64,000 nucleotides of DNA from Leptodontidium sp. MPI-SDFR-AT-0119 (taxonomy: Eukaryota; Ascomycota; Leotiomycetes; Helotiales; Leptodontidiaceae). Location: contig JAHLEZ010000015.1 of the NCBI GenBank assembly GCA_020726505.1, forward strand, positions 744,001-808,000, in the 5' to 3' direction. The position numbers were made by a program, and so were the translations under genes. Of this stretch, positions 25,468 to 34,803 are shown in pieces (within the stretch, counting starts at the first letter, position 1; every line of letters begins with the position of its first letter). Under the pieces are notes generated by a model that saw only the letters and a list, made by a program, of their open reading frames with translations, had not been told where the DNA came from and did not search any database.

Positions 25468-26609
25468 ACATCCTGACCACCTAACCCTAACCTGGCCCTG
25501 GCTCTGCTCACGGCCGGCAATAAAAAGAGAACCTAAAATGAAATAGAACAGAACAAAACAGAATTAAATAAAGAAAGGAAATAAATTAAAAAAAAACTTC
25601 GGCTAGACGTGTGGGTTGAACAAGGTCCCTAAGTAATTTTGGGTTTGTCCTCATCATCGCCCTCATCTGGACTTGAACAGGCTTCACGATCCCAATATCA
25701 ATCAATCAATGCCTTTCCCCCCCCCGTCCTTCAAGTTCCCCCGGCTCTGTCAGCAAGCTGCTAGTGCCAGTGCCAACTGCCAACTGCCAGCCAGCCCGGT
25801 GATCTGTCAACAGCAAACTCGGTGCAGCTGCAGTGCAGGTGGGATCACAGATCAGCTTGTGGCTGCCCCTCTCCCTCCCCTCCTTACCAAGATGACATGC
25901 TATGCTGCTGTGCCATGCCCATTCCACGCTATGCAAGGAAGGTCTACCGATGCCTGCAATACTGTATTTCTCCATTCAATGCATTTGTCGAAAATCGTAC
26001 TATACGCCCCGCCACCTGATTCAAGTACACGAATATTACTACCAGAGGACGGATTGGGTAGAGAGATGGAAAGAGGGTCAGACAGACAGAGAGAGAGAGA
26101 GGAAGAGGAGGATGATGATGTTGTTGAGTTTGAGCCGCTTTGCAGGTCACGCCGTCGCCGACTAGACCTTAGACCCCTCCCTATGCGCGCCTATGAGCTG
26201 CTCCATTCCATTATTCCATTGCGAATGGAGGAGACTTTCGCAAAAGTACCGTACCGACCGCATTGCTGAGGTCGTTACGGATGGAAAGATGAGTGGGTAC
26301 GTGTGCTATGCCATGCTATAGTTAGGTACCGTGTGGAAAGATGTGTCCAAACAGCAGCAGCAAACCTCAAGGCTCAAACTCAATCCCAAGCTCATGCTCA
26401 AAGCTCACGTGCGCACCACGACGGATAAAGATATCCGGAAGCAACGGAGAGAGACTCCTCCTGTTCAAGCACGATACCACTGGAAACCTTTTTCCTCCTT
26501 TCCTGTCTATTTCCCCAAAATGTTCCAGGAAGATGCAGGTTCAGACCCCGTCAATTGGTTCTATTCCAGGTTGACTTTCCTCTCAACATATTGAGTTACG
26601 GCTGCGTAC

Positions 26610-26626
26610 CTACCTAGTCTAGGTAG
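26610..26626. promoter_or_regulatory. CTACCTAG dyad
   Basis: CTACCTAG, one central T, then CTAGGTAG: an 8-bp-arm palindrome related to the TACCTAGGTA motif. Role unknown. Confidence 0.5.
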
Positions 26627-27552
26627 TTGAACTGGACAAGCGATTATCATTTGCCCTCGCCTAGGCATGGTTTTTCCCCTCGCTTTCCCTCTAAGGTAAG
26701 TAAGCGTCTGAGCGGCAGTGAGCTACAGAACTGCACTACAAACCGTTAAAGTTAGACTAACAGTCTATCAGCGAGAGTTATTGAGCAGTTGAGAAACACT
26801 GTCAGTGAAAGTTTTCTTTTTACTTTTTGTACCACTCCATCGGTCGGATATACTTCACGGTAGGTTAGGATAAAGCCTTTTACGGAATTTGACGGCGACT
26901 GCTTTCATCGGCTTCAAGCCCGATCCCCGTCGTCTTCACAACCCAGCCGAGCTCAACAAAGAGTGCCGTATGTAATTAGGTAAGTGCCGTAGAACTACCA
27001 GACTACCAGGACCCAGTAACGGTGCGATTCCCCCATAAGCAAGTTTGATTTACCGCTTCGCCCGCTGTACTGTATCATACGATAGACAAATCAATCGACT
27101 TGGACATCCAAAAGGGGGAGATCTGGAGGAAATAGGGTGTCCCAAAAGGGATACCCCGCGAGCGAACGTCATAGCGCGTTGAAAACAAAAAAAATGAGCG
27201 AGAGAAGTGCCTGGTCGTTGGCCATGTCCATGTCCCATTGGAAATGCCCATGCGCACGCACACATGCACGCGCAGGGGTTAGGTCGAGCTCTCGAGGTCT
27301 GTGCATCTTTTTGGCTGTCAGGGACATGGACAGGGTCACCCACAATTGAACCCACCACGAGCTGCACCAGAACGAGTCCCAGAAACAGATCCAACTCAAC
27401 TCCAACTCCGCCACTCGCTTCATTCCTGCCTCCCTTGATGATGGATTGATGGATTGGATTGGATCACGGCATCAACAGTAGTCGGTACGTACCTAGGGAT
27501 GAGTATTCATCCAGTCATCCAACTTCGGGGGGCTTGCGAGATGTGCCTTTTG

Positions 27553-27562
27553 TACCTAGGTA
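27553..27562. promoter_or_regulatory. TACCTAGGTA palindrome (second perfect copy)
   Basis: Identical to the palindrome at 19137-19146; a near copy sits 63 bp upstream at 27490. Confidence 0.5.
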
Positions 27563-28168
27563 AACTTACTAGTTTGACAACTGCTACGCTTTTCCTATCC
27601 TTCCCTTCGCACCACCAATACCGGTAACGCGCATCATGTTTGGACACACAAAAGCCGAAAAGGAGAATAAAATACCTCGAAGCATATTTTTCCATTTTCA
27701 TGTTCGTCCTCGTACGAGGGATCCAATAGCCGTCAGTAGTCAATCCAATAGATTGGAAAAGTTGAGGTAAGTAAAATGTCAGTTCTCACCCAGTTAGTCA
27801 GTCAGCCAATCAAGTCCGACCCGACGATCTCAAATGTTTCACTCGCCACCAACGCCTCTCCTTCATATCATATCATATCACAACATATCCAAGCGTTGCT
27901 GGTTTTGAATTGGAAATCAATTGAAGGAGGATAGGTCACGGCCTCTCGCTTCGTTCGTCTTCGTTCTCGGGATTTTCGCTTTCCCATCACATCATAATCC
28001 TTCCGCTTCATGTCAAAGTCAAAGCAAGTCACAATCAAACAAGCAATCTTCCAATTCAACACGGAAAGGGTTCCCATGTTGTTGAAGCTCTCAACTCTTT
28101 CTTCCGAACCCATCCGTACCATGCCGAACAAAGCCGTCAACAAAACGCCAGACCGAGCCTGTTCGCAA

Positions 28169-28217
28169 TAATCGTCGGTTCCCACTCCTCACCTCTGGTA
28201 GTGGGAACCGACGGTTA
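28169..28217. other. 18-bp stem inverted repeat with 13-nt loop
   Basis: The left arm at 28169-28186 (TAATCGTCGGTTCCCACT) is complementary to the right arm at 28200-28217 (AGTGGGAACCGACGGTTA), with one position that becomes a G-U wobble in RNA. The inner 14 bp are perfect. The loop is 28187-28199. No gene overlaps it. It is the strongest short hairpin I noticed in the window; a transcript from here would fold tightly. Confidence 0.9.
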
Positions 28218-28345
28218 GTAGTGGTACTAGCGATATGTCAGTCAGTCAGAGCGTTTGGTTGCGTTTGCAAGACAAACGACGAGGGAAAGAGGAAAAACAA
28301 AATTCTCCGAGGTGCGTCGTGTCAAAAAAAACCCTGCTTGTGTTG

Positions 28346-28391
28346 CACGCACACGCACACACACCCACACAAACGCACGTACACACACACA
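28346..28391. repeat. Imperfect CA repeat
   Basis: A CA-rich tract with interrupting G and C bases, including an uninterrupted run at 28380-28390. Confidence 0.85.
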
Positions 28392-29392
28392 TCAAGCCAG
28401 ACTATCGCGAAAAGTTGCTCGATTCGATTGAAGTCTTCGCCATCATCGCATGATGGATTTCGTTCTCGGAATACGGAGTAGGTAGCCCGAACGTAGCTCC
28501 CGTCAGATCGCCCCCCAAACCACATCAAATCAAATCACCAAAATCCTTCAAAGGCGAGGATCGAGGGCCAAAGCGTCGGTCGAGGTTTCAGATGGGGGGT
28601 TTGCGCGGGAGCAAGCGCAACGGTGGGGTCAAACAAGACAAGACAGGACAGGACAAGGTAAGGGAAGGTAAGGTAAAGCAGGTCATCTCATCTCATCCCA
28701 TATTTTTGTTGTGTCATCCATGATCCATCTATCCCTCCATACCTCATCCCAACGTGGCCCGGCGGCGGCGCCTCTAGATAGAAATAGTTTTTTTGGTAAG
28801 TCGTTATATGAGTCTGTCTTAGACAAAAGAGTGGCACCAGCAAGACGCGATTTTTCCTGCACCCCATATTTCATTAACTCTTTCCAGCCAGCGGAGGATC
28901 AAGTCCCATTCTTTGGTGGGTGGCCCAGCCCCGCAAGTGTTTGGGACATAGTATTTTATACGGGGGATACAAGGCTGACAGTGACCATTGCCAGAAAATC
29001 AACAGAGTAAACCGAGACGGTAATGTACCAAACATTCAATTTCAATAGCCTGAGCAGAGACAAAATCTGAGAATGAGCAAGAAAATTTTGAATTGTTCAT
29101 TGAGTGCCTGCATTGAGTGCCTGGTTTCGGACGGAAAACTCTTCTCTGAGACCTTCATTTCAAAAACGAGTCGTCGCAAATAGCGTTTTTCAAATCTCAA
29201 CAACTCAACCAGACTATTGACCGTTTGGATATCTCAGAAACGTCGGGTCTTCGGTCCACTTTGAGTTTACCAGTGCTTCTCACACACACATACGCAGTAC
29301 GACCCTTCGCCGATGTGTACTACTTGACTTGACAGACACTCTATTGATTATTGGTGGTGCGGGTTTTCAATCCGTGTGGTGTGCCCATCTGG

Positions 29393-29425
29393 ATCAATCA
29401 ATCAAATCAATCAATCAATCAATCA
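29393..29425. repeat. ATCA tetranucleotide microsatellite
   Basis: Tandem ATCA units with one extra A that shifts the register near 29405. Confidence 0.9.
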
Positions 29426-30218
29426 GCAGAAGTGCTGACTCCTCTTTCTCGGGTTTCGCTTGTTTGATGTGGCTTGGGTGTCAAATCCAAAAATACCATC
29501 CGTCGATCCGTACAGCAGATCGAGCCTGCCTGCCCGCCTGCATGTACGATGGATGGATGGATTGGTGGATGGATGGTGAAGAAAGTATCCCGAAAAACCG
29601 GGACTGCCAAAAGAAAATATGGGACGGGCCATCTTGCATGACATGACAGTCCGACAGCGATATGTCACACGGCACAACATGCCATGGCATGCAAGATGAT
29701 GGTGGGTGACACACAGCTGCTTCGGAAACAGGGTCGAGTAACACGGGCCAAGGCCGCCCCCAAAAGCAATAATGTGAAGGGACGAAAAAGAAAATGTGAA
29801 GGTCAAAGTCCTTCGGGAGGTTCGCAACGATCGAGATCTTGAAGATGTGCTCGCTCACTTACCAAGTCTGACTTGACTGACTGCCTCACTAGCTCGATAA
29901 AGAACAAAGTAATTTGTTTTTCCCAAAAGGTATTTTGGTGTCTCTTGCCCACCCAGCAAACGTCAATGCCCTATCTCCTGATGCCCGTGCTGAAGACAAG
30001 ACTCCGATGGTGGGTTGGTTGGTATAGTACGGAACTGTGGCCGAGAAGTGGGCTCACCGGGACGATCGAAAGGAAAATATCTCCCCTACCCCTCCCCTAA
30101 AAGGCGTGCATATCATATCCCCCGCCAACGAACGCCATGTACCAGCCATCGGATGAGTAAATGGATCCCCATCGGCCTTCATTCGCTAGTCCACTTCAAT
30201 ATAAATCAAACATTCCCA

Positions 30219-30811
30219 TCACAACAGAGCCACAACCGCTGCCAGTCCTCCGATGATTCCAGCACCGACACCTGCCGCATTAGTCGGAGCTGCGTTGGTC
30301 GGAGTGGAGGCTGTTCCAGAAGTCGTCGTACTGGCGGCATTCGCGGCGATCGAGCCAGTTGAGGTTGTACTGGAGCCACCGCTGGTGATCGTTGCGGGCG
30401 AACTGTTGGTAGATGTGGGCACGCCGGTTGAGGCGGTAGAGGCGCACGAGACAGCAGTAGGAAGGCCGGTGACTTGATTCGCCCTGCAGAATGCCAGAGC
30501 ATAATCTGTCGCCTTTTGTTGATCCTCAACGTTACACTTGTCTACCAAGCAGCATGCGATGTTGCTCAGGAAGTCTTTGTTTGAGCAGATGCATGCTGCG
30601 TCGATTCGGTTGCATCCAGCAATCTCACTGCCTCCTGCCGTGGTAAACTGATTGATGCAGGGTTGCTTGACGTATAGAATCAGCATGTGGAAGATACTAT
30701 GGCGAGGGAGTAAGGTAGACAACTTACCGCGCAGGAGGGAACTCCACCAGAGACCTGAGCAGAGGCGAGGCAGGCCAGCGCACTGGCGACGGCGAGGAGA
30801 GAGAACTTCAT
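30219..30811 (-). CDS. CFEM-domain protein, secreted and probably GPI-anchored
   Basis: CFEM proteins are fungal extracellular cysteine-rich proteins, often in the wall, some of which bind haem or act in host interaction. Two exons, 30811..30728 and 30665..30219, encode 176 residues across a 62-nt intron. A signal peptide is clear (MKFSLLAVASALACLASAQ). The CFEM core uses Cys27, 31, 46, 53, 55, 66, 67, 72 and 88, with CAQPC at the exon junction. Asp50 in RIDAAC is at the position known to coordinate haem in characterised family members. From about residue 95 the chain is Ser/Thr/Ala-rich, as expected for an O-glycosylated stalk. It ends in a hydrophobic tail (AGIIGGLAAVVALL) typical of a GPI signal. 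Specific function cannot be assigned. Confidence 0.9.
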
Positions 30812-31056
30812 GGCCTGGCCTGGACGTGGGAACAGGTACAGGAACAGGCCGGAGAGCAGGAGAGCAGGATGTCTGAGAGAGGGGGAACGCGCGTGCGTGA
30901 AGCAGGGAGGGCGATGTGATGCGGAGACTGGGCGGGCGGCGCAAAAGCAATGCTCTGTCTGCAGTTGGTCGGTCAATGAATCAATAAGGTAAGCAATTGA
31001 TGCAGCGCAGGTGTAGGGACGTGAGTGAGCAAAGCGCAGATGGAAAGAGAGGATGG

Positions 31057-31093
31057 AGTGAGTGAGTGAGTGAGAGAGTGAGAGAGTGAGTGA
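31057..31093. repeat. GAGT/GAGA tetranucleotide repeat
   Basis: Tandem GAGT units interrupted by GAGA units. Confidence 0.85.
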
Positions 31094-32536
31094 TGGATGA
31101 TCTGATCTTCATAGCAGCGGGTGGTGGCAGGGTGGGTGGTTTGTTTAGCCAGACGGGCCGAGATGCAGAACGAACAAGATCCCTTTCCTGTCTGTACACA
31201 ACGCAAGCCACAGCAGCTCTGGGTCACTGGCTTTCTTGGTGTTGGGGAAATTGATGTACCCCACGCCACGCCCCTCAGATCCAGACCCCGATTCCGACCC
31301 AGATGGCCGAGAAAGGACTAGCGAGCCCCTTTTCTCCAGTCCAATGCGAGATTAGCCTATATATAGTATTCCCAATACTGTACAGTACAGTACTGCACCC
31401 TCGGCTTTCTCGACTCTCTCTCGCAAGGTTAGGGAACTTGGTGACGGCGACAGGGACATCGACACAAGGTTCAGTCTAACATAACATAATTTAACATAAC
31501 GAACTCACTCACTCACTCACTCGCTCAGAGTGAAAGAAGTCAATTCCGCCCGAATATTCCGAAAGGTCTCAGAATATGCTTTATTATTGAATGCCTGCCC
31601 ATCAAGGTGCTGCTTGCTTTGTGCTTGCTTCACGGACACGGGAATGCCATTCCGAGGCCCTTGGCAAGCACGCACAATGCCCTACCACCGTACAGTACCG
31701 TACGTACCTCTCACGTCTGACCGCCTTCTGCTACCGACCTACGGAGGTAGGTACTGTACTTCAAGACTGTATGATCTAATCTGATCTGCTGTACTGTAAC
31801 ATTCCAAAAACAAACACACAACCACACCCTTGTATGAGAGTTTAGGACCGAGTGAGGTCCCGGCAGTTCTCTCTGGCTCTGGCGAGATGATACCCGAAGT
31901 GAAACCTACTTCTTTCTATCTCTCTCTTGGCCACTGGACTGACTGACAGTGCAGGTGAGATTGGTCGTGCTAAGTACTGCACTGCACAGAGTACATTCAT
32001 TACCTTGTGTGCAAACAGACACCGGACATCGGGCTTCTGTGTGCATCCGAATATGCAGATCAATGCCGCCGTGCTAAAGTATCGTGATACTTCCCTTCCC
32101 TCGATTTGAGTTCTCGAGGGGACACCTGCAGACGGGGATAGACGGTCAAGTAGACAATGAGGACTAATTAAGTCCAAATAATAGACGCGCCCAGAACAAA
32201 TGCCACGCTCCCCGCCTCCTGCACCTCCTCGAGTTATCATCTGGCCTTTGTCTGGCTGGGACGATCACTGCATACCACTGCCACTCCAATCGGCCGAGGC
32301 CCCTTTCACTTCACCTCCTGTCTGCTCTCTCTGCCTTTCAGCCTCACTACGCCAATCAAAGCCACAAATCAAAGTTTAACATCCATCGCGAACAGAAGCA
32401 AGCCCGCGAGCGATGCCCTCACAATCGTCGTCGCCAACACGCGATTATTCTTGAGACTCACCAACAACCACGACTTCAGCAGCAGTCCATCTATTTCCCC
32501 GGATCTGTCAGACGTCAAGCCTGCCGCCGCCCGGAA

Positions 32537-32561
32537 TTTGTGGGGTACAATACCCCACAAA
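32537..32561. promoter_or_regulatory. 11-bp dyad with GTGGGG half-sites upstream of the MFS gene
   Basis: The arms at 32537-32547 (TTTGTGGGGTA) and 32551-32561 (TACCCCACAAA) are perfectly complementary around a CAA spacer. Each arm contains GTGGGG, which matches the SYGGRG consensus of the fungal carbon-catabolite repressor CreA. The dyad ends 15 bp before the predicted start codon, so an mRNA leader hairpin is an alternative explanation. Confidence 0.5.
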
Positions 32562-32576
32562 GTGCAGATACGTACG

Positions 32577-34803
32577 ATGATGTGGATCGTCGAATCGTCT
32601 ATGGAACATGTCCCAGGTAAGCGCTGCGGGGTGGTCGGAATGCCCTCAATAACATCAGTAAGGGACCACACAATACTTCGACGACCCAGAGCGACCGCAG
32701 GCTGCGACTGCAGACTCTGCTGGTTTGAAATGCGATACCAGTGGTGCCGTTCCCATCATCCTCGTACCTCAGCCGAGCGACGACCCAAATGATCCTCTTG
32801 TAAGCAATCCGAAGCCACGCCTCACTCTTCGCACCTCCCATCCCTCAGTCTTTACTGACGTATCGAAACGCTTAGAACTGGCCACTATGGAAGCGCGACG
32901 TGATTATGTTAATCCTCTGCGTAGTTTCGGTCTTCGCGACATCGCTTGGGCCGATTTTGGCAGCAAATACTATTACAATGGCTTTGATATTCTCTCGAAA
33001 GTTCACCGACATCGCCATTCTCACGGGATACTTCCTACTGGGTGTGGGAATTGCGGGTATACTATGCGTTCCGTCAGCTAGGATATGGGGGAAGAGACAT
33101 TTATTCATTCTTGGGACAGTAATTGTGATTTTCTCCAGTGCTTGGGGAGGGGCATCGAGGAGTTACAGTTCTCTTCTATGGGCGAGAATTTTTCAGGGAG
33201 TTGGCACTGCGTATGACATCCTTTTCTGAGTCCCCGTCCTTTGAACACTGCTTACGGGACGACAGGCCATTTGAGGCGTTGGTGAACGCTGCCGTTGGAG
33301 ATCTCTATTTTGTTCATGTGAGAATGCGAGGTACACTTACCCTGACCAATACTAATACTAATGATCAACAGGAACGTGGCAAGCGAATGGCTCTCACTAA
33401 CCTTGCTGTCTTCGGCGGGGCATTCTTCACACCCATCGTGGTGGGCAAAATTACTGACACAATCGGGTGGTCATGGACTTTTTACCTTGTGGCTATCTTT
33501 ACTGGAGCCTGCCTACCCCTGGTAATCTTCTTCGTTCCCGAGACTGCATACCAGCGCTCTGAACACCTCAACACCGATTTGATTGCATCCGACGCAGGTC
33601 ACAATCATTCATTCCCAAAGTCAGATAATGGTCACCAGCTGCAGTCGTTGAATGAAGAAATCAGAACTTCCGAACAAGTTCCCCTGGATCAAGAGGCTGC
33701 CCAGAAACACACTGTAGATGTCAATTCAACCATTCCTAAGAGAAGTTTCACTCAAAGCCTTCTGCCTTTCAACGGCAGAGTCTCGGACGATAGCTTCTGG
33801 AAGTTGTTGCTCAGACCATTTCCGCTCTTTGCACATCCTGCCATTCTCTGGGCATGCCTTATCCAAGGCTCTATGATTGGGTGGACAGTTTTCATTGGCA
33901 TTATTCTCGCAGTAAGCCGACTCTATTATTTTGTTCTTCAAATGAGCCACAAAACACCCAACTGCCGGCAGAGCTAATCTCCTCCCTCCCTCCTTAGGCA
34001 ATCTTCATCGGACCTCCCCTTCTCTGGGGTGAAGTCAACACAGGATATGCCTACACCGGAGCGTTCCTAGGAGCAGTGATAGGCTTCCTTATTGCAGGCG
34101 CCCTAGCCGACTGGAGTGCAAAGTACATGACGCGAAAGAACGGCGGGATCTACGAACCAGAATTCCGCATCGTGCTGGTCATCCCACAGCTGATCTTCGG
34201 CTGCGCAGGACTCTTCTTGTTCGGAATCACAGCTAACAGGCTCGTCGATTATTCATACTTCGTCCCCATCGTCGCTTTTGGCTTGGAGGTTGGTGGGATG
34301 GTGATCGGAGCCGTGGCTGCTTCGCTGTACATCGTTGATGCTCACCGTAACTTGATCGTTTCCAGTAACTTGATCGTCGAAGGTGCTAATAGATGTATGT
34401 GTAGGGGACATCGCAGTTGAAGCATTCACCTGCATTCTCATATTCAAGGTCGGGATTCCACTCACCATACATACAAGCGAGCGAGCTCCTCGACTGACCT
34501 GAACAGAATTTCTTTACATGCGGCCTTACTTGGAGTGCTTATGACTGGCTCATCGAGGCAGGCACGCTGAAAGTCTTCATGTGGATCTCAGGCATCCAAG
34601 TGTTCATCTGCCTCCTAAGCATCCCGATGTGTAAGCCCACCTACCATTCCCCCAAGTCATCCCTCCAGCCCTCCCCCCCAAAGTAGAAACACAAATCTCG
34701 TTTAAACGCTCGCTCGCTAACCACAAATGCAGATGTGTTCGGCAAGAGGAACAGGAGTTTCTTCCACAGGCACGACATCTTGAAGCTTACGGGCTTGGCA
34801 TGA
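32577..34803 (+). CDS. Major facilitator superfamily transporter (HOL1/polyamine-drug antiporter-like)
   Basis: This is a membrane transporter, substrate unknown. Nine exons encode 563 residues: 32577..32616, 32663..32799, 32876..33210, 33266..33317, 33372..33911, 33998..34346, 34405..34448, 34507..34630 and 34733..34803 (sum 1692 nt). Junctions restore family text: EHVPG|TTQYFDD, DPNDPL|NWPLWKRD, GVGTA|PFEALV, IFK|NFFTCGLTW and SIPM|YVFGKRNRSF. The N-terminal HVPGT...DPNDPLNW signature is typical of the fungal HOL1-like group. About six hydrophobic helices precede a long acidic/Ser-rich cytoplasmic loop in exon 5, and about six follow. The gene looks intact. One donor is GTCGGG, which is unusual. 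The start could be either of two overlapping ATGs, at 32577 or 32580. Confidence 0.88.

Larger units (their letters stand above)
23301..30218. other. Gene-poor block, distal part
   Basis: I found no convincing gene. The longest frame (25673-26269, plus strand, 198 codons) is low-complexity Pro/Ser/Cys/Arg text from repeat-rich DNA. The 3' end of the CFEM gene closes the block. Content is dominated by pentanucleotide and CA-type repeats and one strong hairpin at 28169-28217. Confidence 0.5.
30812..32576. other. Divergent intergenic region CFEM / MFS
   Basis: About 1.8 kb between divergent starts. It holds GAGT-type repeats, GTAC-rich palindromic stretches near 31376-31395 and 31690-31710, and the dyad next to the MFS start. 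No gene is seen. Confidence 0.55.

Noticed and set aside
25489..25503. Telomere-like CCTAACCCTAACC
   Set aside because: Fewer than three units inside a simple-repeat-rich region; no array, so not an interstitial telomere.
25673..26269. 198-codon open frame on the plus strand
   Set aside because: The translation is low-complexity Pro/Ser/Cys/Arg text crossing simple repeats, with no motif and no homologous feel.
29423..29858. Overlapping minus-strand frames of 125-134 codons
   Set aside because: They run through ATCA and GGAT repeats and lack recognisable domains or splice continuity.
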